Positions 50,501 through 62,697 of a stretch of DNA of 64,000 bases are shown in pieces (position 1 is the stretch's first letter; every line of letters starts with the position of its first letter). Under the pieces are notes generated by a model. It made no database searches, was not told where the DNA came from, and saw only the letters and a list, made by a program, of their open reading frames with translations. Made by a program: the position numbers and the translations under genes. This DNA is from Clavaria fumosa (Eukaryota > Basidiomycota > Agaricomycetes > Agaricales > Clavariaceae). The stretch lies in NCBI GenBank assembly GCA_951802425.1, contig OX637802.1, positions 1,984,001-2,048,000 on the forward strand. Direction: 5' to 3'.

Positions 50501-52593
50501 GGAACAACTGGACGGGAGAGTCTCAATATCCTTTCCAACTCGGAATGAACAAGGTCGTACCGATCAGGGTCGAATTCGAAAACTTAGTCGGGACGTCCTT
50601 TTTGGTCGCAATAATGAGAGCGAGCATCGTAAGTGTTTTGCCCTAGAAATCGTGAAGTCTATTTCCACTAAAACGATGCGACACCTACAAGTCCCATACT
50701 ATCGGCACAGATCGCGCCTCGTCCAAGGGTGGGAGGTTCTTGCCGCGGGGTAAGGGTCGCAACTGACCCCGACGCCTCAATAAAGAACGTAACGGTCTAC
50801 AATTCACTTACTATTGTAGTAATGCGTCTAGAAAAATGGGTCGGTAAGAAGCTGAACCGATTCAAAAAGAGCATACCTTGTTGTTGCTCTTCTTGAGCTG
50901 CCAAAACTGCACAGGTTTCTCGGATTCGGATTGAGGCAGAGTCGGGTACTCGTGTTCAATGCACCATTGCAATGCTTGACTCTGCAGTGTAGTTCAACAT
51001 CAAAGGACTTGTAGGGATTATTTATGAGAACTAACTTGGTGTTTGAGCAAATCTACTTTTAGCTCGCCACTGATAATACCTGGGGGGTTGGGATGCAGAG
51101 GAAGGTTGAGGACATCCTCCGTCGAACATAATTTATCCAAGAGAGAGCTTCGCCGACTTTCGTCGTCCACCCGTTGAAGATTATTGAGCATATCTTTAAG
51201 CTCAAGAGCCTTCTGCTGTGCTTCTTGCTGCTTCGCTGAAACCGCTTGCGTTTGACGTCTGTTTCCTTGCCCGGAGTCGGCGATCGCTGATTGGTCACCG
51301 CGTGTAGGAAAGCCGCGCTGCCCAGGTGTGGCCCATACCAGAAGAGGTTCCAGCTGATCTCTCTGAAGTGAAGGACCATAGAAGCGGAGCTTTCTGTGAA
51401 TGAAAAAGAATAAACAAGAGCGCGTATCTCGAGTGCGAATGAGCGTACATCGAAAGCGAATAGCCCCTGAATCCGACCACTGTAACAAGAAAACTGGCAT
51501 GAAATACATTTGATGGATAGAGATTCAGACACTCACGATTTCCTTGGAGCATTTCACCCTCGACGTTGATGAGATTACGGTCGAGGAGTGAGGCTAATTT
51601 TGCGGCAACTTGACGAGGAAGATGCCCCACTTGCACGTCATTGATATTCTTGACTTGAATCGCGTTCCTGTGTCCGACGAAGCATTAGAGAATGACGCGC
51701 TATATGCACGTATAGACGGGCGAACCTGTCGTATGTGTTATGTGGTTCTCGGACGAGTCTAACCTTTTCGCCTGCTCCCACGAGGCCTGCGAATCATGTG
51801 AGTAAGCAAATAAACGGATTTATCCACAAAGTTTACCCTGATAATATTGGACACCAACGACATTCGAATTTAGCACGCAATACAGCTCATCAATCACTTC
51901 TTCCGGATTATCATCATCTTCGTCTTCGACTGAGATGGGTTGTACCGTGCCCTGGGTGCCCCAGATAGGGACAGCGTTTGAACCAGATGGCTGCGATGCG
52001 TAGTTGTGTGATGTTGATGTTTTTCTCTTTTTCGGTGGAGGGCTCGCAGGCTCCGGAGAACGTACGATCAACGTTGGTGGAACGGGTACAAGTTGCGCTG
52101 ACGCAGGTACATCTGCAGGATTAATTTTGCGCGACAGGACGGCGACTCGGACTTTCTCTTTGTCTTCCGCGCTGGGGGTCCAAGCCAAAAAATAAGTAAA
52201 AAAAGACGGACGAAACAGAAGCAGGATCGAACGTACCGCAAGTCTTGAAAACCTGCGATGTACGCAACGCCAGGTGTAGCCAACCGACTAAGAATTTGCG
52301 GCGTGACGCATCCCCTAAGGTTGCGGAAGCATTAAACTTGTGGCATATCTGCAATGCTTGTTGAACGCCTACATACCAATGGCGCCATTGCACTGACTCT
52401 CCAAATACGCTTCGAGCGACATGACCATATCTCAAGGCACCCATTTCAATAGGTGTACCTTTACAGGGATATGAGCCATGGCATTTGGCACGTGAACTTC
52501 TGCTGTACTGTGGTAGAATTACAGGAATTATTATCGAAGGGGGATAAAAAAGCGTAATGCGATAGTACGAACCTCAAGTATATGACCGACCAT
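47587..52593 (-). CDS. HLTF/Rad5-like SNF2 ATPase with N-terminal PARP-type zinc finger, HIRAN and RING
   Basis: Large DNA-dependent translocase and ubiquitin ligase of the Rad5/HLTF/SMARCA3 class, acting at stalled forks. It is spread over about 20 exons. N-terminus: a PARP-type zinc finger (SRAKCHGSYPCKGTPIEMG, then ALRYGHV, QWRHWGCVTPQIL). A Ser/Pro/Lys-rich linker with PPKKRKT follows. HIRAN domain near 51850-51560: VVGVQYYQGLVGAGEKVRLV, PHNTYDRNAIQVKN, VGHLPRQVAAKL. SNF2 ATPase: GLGKTLTMLALIIATKKDVP (Walker A), PLSVMSNWEQQIQEHC, DVVITTYQVV, RVVLDEGHYIRNP (DEGH box), WFLSGTPI. RING: CPVCFNILIDPRITSCAHTF. Helicase C: KSLVFSQFTSFLDK, YVRFDGQMSAKKRQEALQKF, VMLLSLKAGAFGLNLTVANN, PWWQEGIESQAIDRCNR and IGQKRTVHVYQLIAENTVES. 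Start ATG 52593 gives MVGHILEYSRSS after splicing; the stop is at 47587. Exact exon list not resolved throughout. Confidence 0.9.
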
Positions 52594-52753
52594 GATGGTG
52601 AGTATGAGTAGAAACGAATGTGTGACCGATGCCTTTTTTTGTCGTTCGAATGTCTGGGCAACATAGACAGGGGTTTATTGAGTCAGTCAGACAAACAAAT
52701 CATCACAACGCGCTCCTTACGCGCTCTCCGCTTAACGGTGCGACGTACTCGCC
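52594..52753. promoter_or_regulatory. 160-bp divergent promoter between the HLTF-like gene and NSE4
   Basis: The start codons at 52593 (minus) and 52754 (plus) face away from each other with 160 bases between; both promoters must overlap here. Two genome-maintenance genes share it. Confidence 0.55.
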
Positions 52754-54076
52754 ATGTCCGACTCGGATGGTGAGACGGACATGTCTACCCGCATTTCAAC
52801 GCTTGTCTATAATCCGGACCAGGATCCCACTGAGAAGCGTCGTGTCCGAGGTAACTATCGACAACTACAGGCTGACCTCGAAGGTACCCGCAATTTCTTT
52901 CTCTACACAGTATAAAAAGTTCATTTATCATTCTCTTCCTTAGCGAAGCAGACGAACCCAAATGATTATACTGCCGAAGAATTGACACTGCGCATCAAAG
53001 ATGCCAATCTCTTGTTCAAAGACGGTGCGCGTGCCAGTCACTCCCAAAAGCATTTCTGCTCCTGATCGTCTTCACAGTCAGGGCACCCCAGGAGGCCACA
53101 TTGGACTCACAGGTCCTCCTGAAAGCGTCTACACTCGGTGCACAAAAGGCCCGTGCGATGAAGGCCGGCATTGGTGCATTCGACATCGACGACTTTGTCG
53201 CAAAATTGATCACCTTCATGGGTGGCCGGAAAATGATAGACGATCAAACTCTTGCGGATTCTGACGAGGATGAACTGGAGCGCGAAGCTGGAGACGCAGA
53301 TGTTTCTCTCGATTGGGAAAAAATAGGAAGAAAAGCATTGGCCAAGAGCCGGAGAGTACCTGTGATGGACTTCATGTGCGTGGATCACTGGACGGGCGAC
53401 GCCGACTAGACTTCGTTCTAGTTGACTATCATTGCAGGCTCGGACCATTGTCAATAGAGCAGAAGAAACGAGTGGCGAGTAAGCGCGCCAAGCTGGAAAA
53501 GCATAAGGAAGATGAGCGAAAACCTCAGGAACTACATGAGGAGGACATAGCCCGTGACGACAACTCGACGACCAAGAATGTCGCGAAGGTGAGAAACGGT
53601 ATCAGAGCCACAACTTCATCTGACTTGATATCAGCTGAGGGAGATACTGGAGGAGCACGGTGCACCAGTAAATCTATTCCGCTTTGTCGTGAACCCGAAC
53701 GACTTTGCGCAGTCCGTGGAAAATGTATTCTATTTGTCGTTCCTCATCAGAGAAGCGGTCGTTGCCCTCGAAACAGATAACGATACAAACGAGCCAGTGA
53801 TATGTGAGTCTTTATCAGTATCGTCTTGAACATCTCAGGCTCAATGACGATCAGTTTTCTGTGCTGCTCCTACCGATGATGATTATTCAAAAGGTCTCAC
53901 AAAGCGCCAGATGGTGTTTGAATTCGATATGGCAACTTGGAAGGTTGGCACCCTCATGTCTCTCGCGCTCATTTGACTAATGATTTTGAAAGAGAGCGAT
54001 TGAAGTGTTCAATATCACTACATCGATGATTCCGCAGCGGCCTCTATATCAAACCAAGCGTAAGGATCAGAAATAA
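52754..54076 (+). CDS. NSE4: SMC5-SMC6 complex kleisin NSE4
   Basis: Kleisin subunit that bridges the SMC5 and SMC6 heads; nuclear, required for homologous recombination repair. Exons 52754-52883, 52944-53024, 53078-53375, 53438-53588, 53635-53803, 53855-53943, 53993-54076 give 333 residues. Features: KRRVRGNYRQLQADLE at the N-terminus, AKQTNPNDYTAEELTLRIKD, LLKASTLGAQKARAMKAG, FDIDDFVAKLITFMGGRK, the acidic DSDEDELEREAGD, RVPVMDFMLGPLSIEQKKR, and the C-terminal Nse4 domain with PVNLFRFVVNPNDFAQSVEN, VFYLSFLIREAVVAL, RQMVFEFDMATWKRAIEVFN and STSMIP-like TTSMIPQRPLY. The family winged-helix C-terminus is complete. Confidence 0.94.
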
Positions 54077-54637
54077 ACGGCGTAACTGGTTGGCTCCTCC
54101 GGATTGCGAGAACGATATCTCAATTTATGATGCTTGCATCTTTCCTTGTATTGAACCTGCTGTCGCGTTTAAGTGGCGCCTTCGTGTGCGTGCAACCCAA
54201 CCGTTGTTTTGACAGAAATATCGCAGCACATTGCGCTCTCAGATAACGCGAGAAGTCATCCAGTTGCCTTCATTTTGTTAGAGTGACATTCCCAGACCCA
54301 GAGTGTAACACCCCTATTTGTACGGCTTATCCCGAGGAATACGTGCATGCGCTAAGTGTGAAGGCTAGAACGCGCTGTTCGAAAAGGAAGCTCACGCGCT
54401 CACGAGTTGGGTGTCCTTGTGGACTGTTGTCACACACGTTGCGTTGACATGGAGCTTAACCGAGTGATAAGGCCAGACTTACATACATGTCCAAGCCTTT
54501 TGGTGGCGACGATGGATGGGGCGAAACACGACCATAAATGTATTAGCAGAAGCGATCTTTATTCGGTGACTTTGACCATTATGTAAAAGTGGTCAGTATC
54601 CGGCTCATGTCCACATCACTTCAGTTAGTCCGCTACT
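54077..54637. other. 561-bp intergenic region (NSE4 3' / ABC transporter promoter)
   Basis: No gene recognised. Contains an imperfect inverted repeat TGACCA...TGGTCA near 54576-54598, possibly regulatory for the transporter; evidence is weak. Confidence 0.45.
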
Positions 54638-57600
54638 ATGACCATGACGGCGGTGGCCACTCTCCATGTCGCCGTGGCAGACGTCCTTTACATCCTCAGA
54701 CTGCTCTCGCCATCTCTCGTCTTCCTCTCCGCATTACTTCTGATCCCTGCTAAACCACCCCCGCCACCCTCGCCTTCACCCATAACATCTGTAGTAGTCG
54801 CAACACATGTCCCCCGTCGTAGTCTCATAGTCTCTCTCCTCACCCTCATCTCTCTGACCTATCTTCTGGACGGACTGACCTTCGTCATCTTCGCTGTTCT
54901 CCACAAATCCTGGTTACCTTCCGCAATCGACATCGCCTCCGTTATTGGTCTTGTAGCTTTCTCCGGTTTAGCGGCTCTCGGTCCATGGAAAGAGGCCAAT
55001 GGCGTTCCGTTCTGGTCTCGAAAACGCGTTAGATGGGCAATAGTCATCTGCTCCTTGCTCGAGGCATCCATCGTCGTGCTCACAGGCGTGGAACTTAAGA
55101 AAGGTCCGTCTTCTTATACCAGACCCTGAAATTACGTGGCACCGACGCGTCGTCTGTAGCGTACCACCTTCCTGGACCTCCCACTGATCAGCAACCACCC
55201 ACCATTTATCGCGTAATCCATTTTGCAATCTCAATTACACGCATCCTCATGTTAGCTGTTCTTGTCCCTGCGCTCGCGTTTCCACGCGTCGTGTACACAC
55301 CAATCAACCCTGACGACGACTTGGCGCCTGCAAATGTCACCGAGTCTTCCGCACTACTTACTACACAAGTTCAACCCTCGACCTCAGCCGGTCTCTCTCC
55401 TCTCAGCGGCTCTGAGCAGCGTAAATATGGCACGTTCCAGGAACAAGGACGTGGCCTCTCAAGGACTACTTCAAGATCGACTACACCCACTTCCTCAACT
55501 CCCAACAAGGCGTCGCTTAAAGTATGTCAAAGCGTGACTAGTCTCATTTCATACCTCTAACGGCTTTTGTCAGGGCGATAACAAGCGAGATGTGTCCTAT
55601 GAACCGTCATGGGAGGAGTATTTTCGTCGAATCAGTAGAATAATGCCGTACCTTTGGCCATCGAGATCCAGACCTCTACAATTGATCGCCCTCCTGTGCT
55701 TCCTGTTGCTCCTCATTGGTCGTATTCTCGTCGCGGCCTTGCCATTAACTCTTGGGAAATTGGTGGAAGCCCTTGAGTCTGGGACGAGCCCGTGGATCTA
55801 CTTGATCATCTTTATCACCCTGAAGTTCCTGCAAGATGGAGGTGGGTTGGACGCTTTGAGAGACACGCTGTGGTTCCCAGTCACGCAATATTCCGAACGC
55901 GGTTCGTACAACTCGTATCTCTTTCCCCATCATCAGTCTAATTTTCACTACAGAAATGTCGCAATTGTCCTTGGACCACGTACTCAATCTCTCATTTTCT
56001 TGGCATCTGCGTCGCAGGACTGGAGAAGTTCTTAGAACTCTCGACCGCGGCGCGGCGGTGATTCATTGCTGCGAGGTGTGGCCATCGAGATGATGTTAAT
56101 AATCAGGTGCTGACGCGTCGTGGCTAGATGCTTCTATTCGATGCCCTCCCCGTCTTAATTGACATCATCATCGCACTAGTGGTGTTTGCTGTGATTTTCG
56201 AAACGACTCTAGCGCTGCTCATGCTTGTCATTTTCTTTACTTACGGTTCTGATCTGTTTTTGATCGGCGAGGCTAACCGGCTGACATGCTATTTATTAGT
56301 GACTGCCAGTGTGACTTTTGCTAAGACAGTGACGAGAATCAAGAGGCGCGTCATCGACTCTGATGTGGTGAGCTTCTATTCGTGTATATTTGAACGTTGG
56401 AGCTGAAATCATTATCGGAGACTGTTCGCAGCATCTACACGGACTCTCTGCTTAACTATGAGACTATCAAGTACTTTTGTGGTGAGGAGCTCGAAGGCGC
56501 AAGATATGCGGAAGCTATAAGGGATTACCAGGATTGGGAACGCAAAAGATTTTGTATGTGTTCACTCAGATCTTCACAAGTATCGCTGTCGGTGCTTCCA
56601 GTCGCTCCTTTTTTCATACGTTGGACTGCCGTGGTGCAAGTATGCTGACATGTTTTTCTTCAGTGACTGCGCGCTCATTGAGCCTTGCGCAAAACATGAT
56701 CATCGTCAGTGGTGTAGTTTCGCTTGATTCGGGTCATTAAATTCCTCTTGTTGCGACAGACCGTCGGTCTTTTGCTCGGCTGTTTGATCGTTGCCAGACG
56801 CATAGTGAATGGCACCTCGAAACCCAGCGAGTTTGTCATCTTCATTTTCTACTGGGCTCAGGTCTGTCCCCGTTCCCGGCATCTGATGTCTGTCGGTTTG
56901 ACGCAGATTTGCAGCTCTACCGTCCTCTCGTTGGTCTGGCATCTCTCTACAAATCTATCAACAACATTCTAGTGGATACTGAGAGGCTTCTAACCTTGCT
57001 CTGCGAGCCTACCGAAGTCAACGATGCACCCAATGCCTCCGAACTGGTGGTGCGGGATGGGGAGATCGAGTTTGGTGCGTTTGTCGGTATGAACATATTC
57101 AGGGAACGTTTTTGATGTGATATTTGCCACAGAGAATGTCAGCTTCTCGTACGACGACCACAGACAGGCACTGTCTTCGGTCTCATTCAAGGTCCCGAAA
57201 GGGAACTCGGTGGCCCTCGTTGGCGAATCGGGAGCAGGGAAGTCGACCATCCTGCGACTTTTGTATCGCTTCTATGATCTCAAGGAAGGGCAAGGGAGGA
57301 TCCTCATTGACGGACAGGATATTAAGGAAGTCACGCAAGCTAGCTTGAGACGGGCCATCGGAGTAGTACCGCAAGATCCAATCTTGTTCAACGCCAGCAT
57401 TGCGTACAATCTAGGGTCCGTATTGCCGCCTTCCCTCCGACTGACTGTGGCTTATATGGTTGTCGAAAGATACGGCAAACCTGGTGCATCGCACTGGGAG
57501 CTCGAGCAGGCGGCTCAAGCAGCACAGATGCACGAGCGCATATTGAGTTTCCCGGACGGATACGAGACAAAGGTTGGGGAAAGAGGCGTGCGACTCAGCG

Positions 57601-58735
57601 GTGGTGAAAAGCAGCGCTTGGCCATCGCGCGGACTATGCTGAAGAATCCGCCTATCTTGTTTCTGGACGAGGCGACGAGGTGAGTGCTACCACGTTGTAT
57701 AATTTCTTTGAGTGTGTGAGGGTAGACTCGCTCATGTTTATGTTGCTTCCAACGTAGTTCGCTCGACACCTCGACCGAGAAGGATATTCACAATGCGCTT
57801 CAGAATCTTCAGGAGGGCCGGAGTTCCTTGTCGATTGCGCACAGACTGTCGGTAAGACATTCCCTTGCCTTACAACCCTTCCTGGGACAGTTTTTAACCC
57901 CCTCTTCTAGACTATTGCTTCTGCTGATCTGTACGGATTGCCATTCATTGCTGTTGGGCCAGTCTCGACTGATCGCTGATCTTTTAGCATATTGGTACTG
58001 AAGGAGGGCCAGATCGTTGAGGAAGGAACTCACGAGGAACTTCTAGCACGAGACGGAGCCTTTGCCGCCATGTGGGCGGACCAAAAATTGGCTTCTGAAG
58101 GCGGCGCGTTGGCATCTTCTGAAGCAGGCCCTGCGGGCAAGGAGGGTGCTGGTAACTCTGTTGACGACACTGTTTCCGTAGTGCCAGTCGTCGATCCCTC
58201 TGCTTCAGGTGCTGTCCACACGGGCGGTCTTGCGACGGAGGGCGAGACTCCTCAAGTTCCACCCCCCACAGGCGATGTGGGTTATGATGTGGCGGGTGCC
58301 GACTCCAAAACCGCACCTGTCGCATTTCCAACGATGCGGCCCGGGGACGACGGGTCGCAAAAGACGCCGTCCATCCGCACTCCCGGAACGTCGCCGCCGC
58401 AGTCCCTGCCTCCGCCCACGCCTGCCGTCACGTTTGGGTCGGAGGTGAACACGCCCGCGCGCTCGAGCACGCCAGACCCCGAGGCGCGCATCAAGCGGAC
58501 TCCGACGCAGAATCTTCAGAGGATGGCACGGCGGATCTCGCTGAGCAGAAAGGACGGGAGCTTCTCGCTGCCCCGTATCCCTGTGTTCGGGCGGAAGGAA
58601 GGCTCCCAAGGCGAGACGAGCAGTCTTCGGGGCGAGGCGAGCTCTGGTCGGAGCCAAAGCCCTGCGCCCGCTGCCTCGGCTGAATCCGACAAAAAACAGC
58701 AGAGGAAAGCGAAGAAGAGGATGAGTATGGGTTAG
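54638..58735 (+). CDS. HMT1-type ABC half-transporter (ABCB6/heavy-metal tolerance family)
   Basis: Half-size ABCB exporter of the vacuolar or mitochondrial-related HMT1 group, which moves phytochelatin/glutathione-metal conjugates. Many exons; a continuous model was built from 54638 to TAG 58735. An N-terminal extra membrane domain ([74 protein letters not shown]) is typical of HMT1. A Ser/Thr-rich linker precedes the six-helix core ([40 protein letters not shown]). NBD motifs: [26 protein letters not shown] (Walker A), [12 protein letters not shown] (Q loop), [14 protein letters not shown] (signature), [11 protein letters not shown] (Walker B) and SIAHRLST (H loop). The C-terminal tail of about 220 residues is Ser/Pro/Gly-rich and ends in KKRMSMG; such a long tail is unusual for the family. 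Confidence 0.92.
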
Positions 58736-59188
58736 CCCTGTCCCTGTCCAACAAGGAAGCTATCCGTTCGGAGATAGCTCATCATAAGTTACCAACATGG
58801 TATTGTATGACAAGCGCTCTCAGTCGAGAACAAGACTACAAACAGTTATGCAGATCATTACGACAGTCATGAGGTCAGAATAGTTTCGGCGGCGGCGGAC
58901 GCTCGGATTGTACAATCAAGCGAGGCGTATTAAGCGAGGCCTATCATCATATTGCCAGTTTGAACATACGCTCTAGCCCTGTCTGTGCCGCGTTGTCTCC
59001 ATTCTCCCAGGTATAAACTTCTCATGCAAAGTAGGGTCACTCGGTGTGAAAGCCATCATCGGAAATATAATCAAAAGGGGCTAAGCCTGAGGTGCTTGTA
59101 ACTGATTAAGTTGGTACTGCTATTTCAGCGGTCCGCATGTAACCGCCAGATATGTCACCCAAGATCCTCCCATTTCCCTTCTCCGTGA
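58736..59188. other. convergent 3' region (ABC transporter / membrane protein)
   Basis: About 450 bases. Contains a small hairpin AGCTATC-n7-A-GATAGCT near 58758-58780 just after the transporter stop. Otherwise nothing gene-like. Confidence 0.5.
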
Positions 59189-60350
59189 TCATAGTCGCAA
59201 AGTCGTCATGAAGGAAATGACCTTGGCCGGAAGATCCTCGAACATGGTATCGAGAAGATGCGAGGAGGTGATGAATCCTGGATGACCCAAGGTACAGAGC
59301 GTGGTGAGAGAAGATGAGAAAAAAAGACGCTAAAACAGACCCTCTCTGAGTCCTGCCACAGTCACACCTCGGGTCTCCTCTGACCGCCGCCCGCCAACAT
59401 AATGCCTCGCGGTTGAAAAGACGCTCTTTGCGGAAGGCATAGCGGCTACAACGCAAATTTTGGCGCTGCAGAGCGTGATATAGTACGAGACGAGGTTGCA
59501 GACGAAGCGGGTGAGGAAGCGCAGCCAGGCAGCCCAGGGTTTTTGCGACGTGGCCACATTAACACGCGTCACGACGGCTGTGAATACGTAAAGTCTTCCG
59601 ATCGTAATGAAGATGATGAATGTGTGGAGGAATACGTAAATATTGAATTGGGATGCACCTGGAATAGAAAAGATCAGTCAGGAGTGATATTTGGGGAGGT
59701 ATACAAGCACGAACTGAGTAAGAACGGGATATCCTTGTATAGGCTGGTCCTGTCGTTGCATGCAATAGACTCGAACAGTCCGAACAAAAATGCGGAGGCA
59801 ACGAGGAAACTGATGGACTGCCAGAAGCGGGCATGGACGAGATCCATGTATTGCAACCATGGAACGGTCGTGACCACAAGTGTAGCGATCGCTGAGGCGA
59901 TGAGGTGGAGAAGAGCGAATTCGTGTAAGATAATTCGTGCAAGGGTACGGCGCGCTGAAAATGGGGCAATTACATTTGGGCAAAGCCTGCAGAAACGGAG
60001 ATGGAAAGATATTGGAACAGTACATTTCTCAAGGCCCAGGGTGGGCTCGGTCGAGAAGAGGGCCCTCATGATATACACCAGGGTGGTAATGGCAACGATT
60101 ACGCCAGCACAGAAAGCAACCCAGAGCCAAGTGAAGACGAGATATCTCAGAACTATCAACGATATAGCGTCCAACAGACCTGGACGTTCCTGAGTTGTCG
60201 ACTCGGAGTCACCTGTCCCAGAGGAGGAACTGGTAAAGTACAGAGGGTTGGGCTCATGTCTCGGCCAAAAAGCGCTGGCTTTTGCGACGCCAATAAAAGA
60301 GGTGTATGACCAGATGGCGGCGAGAAGGAGGGTGAGATGGAGTTAGAGCA
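59189..60350 (-). CDS. unidentified multipass membrane protein (ends uncertain)
   Basis: An open minus-strand path with hydrophobic helices: VLRYLVFTWLWVAFCAGVIV, LIASAIATLVVTTVPWL, ISFLVASAFLFGLFESIACN, and after an intron ASQFNIYVFLHTFIIFITIG and FLTRFVCNLVSYYITLCSAK. Likely introns lie near 60000-60040, 59660-59700 and 59280-59340. Upstream the frame contains SYTSFIGVAKASAFWPRHEP but no in-frame ATG before a stop, so a first exon or another splice is missing from this model. The 3' end may be the stop at 59189 (after FITSSHLLDTMFEDLPAKV) or at 59330. Family not recognised; it may be a lineage-specific fungal membrane protein. Confidence 0.5.
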
Positions 60351-61514
60351 ATGTACGATATTCACGATTGGCAGAGAACTGTGGACGTGAGACCTTATCT
60401 AGACGAAGTCAACGCTTACATCAGCAACTGTAATTTCTCACTGCAACATTGCAAACCTGAAGCTCTCAAGACCTCAAACAGCTCTGTATTGCCAGCTCTG
60501 TAACAGCTCGAGTTTCTAAAGATCTGAAGCACTGAAAGATCGACCTCCGGCTCTCTCCACTAGCACAATCTCTTCTAACAATCTTCCAAGAGTTATCCCT
60601 TTTTCTGTAGTCTATTAAATGATGATGGCCATGTAGGTAAATCATTTGAAAATTGAAATACAAATCGGGATAAGACGTTCTCATCGGGGATAGTTTTATC
60701 GTAAAACGTACCAGTTTTTCTTAGTCTATTTTTTTTGCCAGTGGATCAAAAGTGTAAGGTTAGGTCTCAACAGGGCAGCGCCACTGTGTCCGTTCTGCCT
60801 CCTCATTTCGGGCCTAACCGTAAAGGTCCCTGTCAAGAACCCCGCAAGCGCGGATCTTTATCTCGATTGGGACGATATGTGGGAAGTCGGTGGGAATCGG
60901 CTGACGCCCTTGATAGGTGCTGAAGTGTATTTTGAACTGGCGAACGGTGGGTGCCGACAAGTGGGTCAAATGACGACCGCTGATCTTTTGGTGGTGGCGA
61001 GTCTCGTGGACGCGAGCTCGGATATCGTGGCATCTGGACCACGACCACGACCACTGATTGCGCTCACCAACAATCACAATTGGACCGGTGCTGGGTTGAA
61101 CGTCGGTCAAAGTTGCCAAATGTGTCATCACATGACACTCTCACGATGAAAAACGTCAACCCATCTCGCTCCGTTCAATGTCCCGCTCCCAAAAGACGTG
61201 AGAATGCCAAACCCTATGACCCTTCCGGTGGAGATCTGGGGTGGAAAAACAAGTTACCGCTATCACGTTGTATTTGTACAGCGTGTGTGCGTGTTACTGC
61301 GAGTGTACCAACTGTCAGTAAACTCGACCCTTTTTTGGGGGGTTATCGGAGTTTCAACAACGATCTCATATAAACACACCCAAAGCTCTCGTAGGGAAGC
61401 TGGTATCATCTGCCTGCGTCTCTCTCACCTTTCTCCAACACGAGTCCCGGTGTCTGATTATTTGCATTCGGTTTCTCTGTCTTGTACAAGGCTCTCGTCT
61501 CTGTCTGTATTACC
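60351..61514. other. 1.16 kb intergenic region upstream of the first RRM gene
   Basis: 60351-60740 is AT-rich non-coding. 60766-61140 is open on the plus strand in one frame (PLIGAEVYFELANGGCRQVG is part of it) and also open on the minus strand; it is unrecognised. 61380-61510 is pyrimidine-rich and likely the promoter and leader of the RRM gene starting at 61515. Confidence 0.45.
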
Positions 61515-62697
61515 ATGTCTCGTCCAGAACCAGTGAAGATTTATGTCGGGTCGGTCTGTATTTCGTTTCGTCTTGACACACCACCTCGCCTCTCCATCCG
61601 CTTGGAGGGGTGGAACTAATCAGACATTATTCTGTCGGTTCGGTTTGGACAGCAATTTGAGTTGGAATACAACTGATGACATGCTGGTTGATGTCCGTTT
61701 ATTCACTTGCCTGTGTTTCCGTCTCGTTCGTTCACCTGTAGATCCTTTTTTTTTTCTTCTGTTACATTTTCGGAAAATAGGCATTCACGCAATTCGGCAA
61801 TATTTTGGATGTACGCCCTTGTCTTATCTGATACCGCGTTGCACACCCCTCGCGCGGTCCCCCTACGCCGCACTTGGGCCCGTTGGGCTCAGATCGGTGT
61901 GTTTTGTCGTGGCTGATGCGCCCCCTCGCCAGGCCGTCGTGATGCGCGACCGCGACACGGGACGCTCCCGTGGGTTTGGCTTCGTCACTTACGCCACGTC
62001 CGACGAAGCCCATGAAGCCATCAGGCAAATGAATGACAAGGAGCTCGACGGAAGGAAGCTCAAAGTCAACCTTGCGAACGCCAGGAGCGGGAGGCCAGAT
62101 GGTCCGTCTCGGACGCGCACTTGCATTTGCTGGTCATTTTTGTCATGCTGATGGCGCAGCCTATCAAATGTATAATGCACCGGGTTATGCAACAAGCCCG
62201 TATTCCCAGAATCCGTATGGTGCGAGGCTTTCTCTTCCATCTTTTAATTTCATTTAGCTCAGTTGTAATTAGGGGGTAATTACGTGCCCAATGTCCCTCC
62301 CAACGTCGCCAACGTCGGACCCAACGTGGGACCCAATGTGGTCCCTTCCGCTGGTTATGGTGGTTATAATAGTGCGTAATTCGAGCCTCATCCTGAAATG
62401 AGGCTTAACGCGTAGATGAAGGTTACAATCCAGGGTTTGACCCGGGTAATTGTCAAGCTGTGAGACGTTGCGGATTGCAAGTTGTGCTGACGTCATTTCT
62501 GTAGGGTACCCACAGGCACACCCATTTGGTGGTCAACAACCACACGGTATGTGTCGCCGTGATTTGCCCGGGAACAATCAGGGGCTAATTTACTTCAGCA
62601 GCCGGGGCTGGGTACCCATATCCTCCACAATCTCGTCTGTTCCTGTGTGTCCGTGTCCCATGAACAACGAGCTGACGTGTGCTTCTCAGGGTATTGA
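61515..62697 (+). CDS. small RRM RNA-binding protein with Pro/Asn/Gly/Tyr-rich tail
   Basis: Single RRM protein of the glycine-rich RNA-binding (CIRBP/GRP-like) type, predicted nuclear or cytoplasmic mRNA binding. Ten exons: 61515-61549, 61653-61686, 61781-61810, 61933-62101, 62160-62219, 62273-62371, 62416-62445, 62505-62546, 62599-62634, 62690-62697; 180 residues with frame closed. RNP2 is KIYVGNLSW, split by an intron after the first G of VG. RNP1 is GRSRGFGFVTYAT. DGRKLKVNLANARSGR ends the RRM. The tail is unusual: NAPGYATSPYSQNPYG, then NVPPNVANVGPNVGPNV repeats, then YPQAHPFGGQQPH and PYPPQSRY, instead of the usual RGG repeats. The last two exons are tiny, so the 3' end is less certain. 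Confidence 0.85.

Noticed and set aside
54576..54598. Inverted repeat TGACCA/TGGTCA as an operator
   Set aside because: A single imperfect 6-bp palindrome is expected by chance in 64 kb and no transcription factor is implied.
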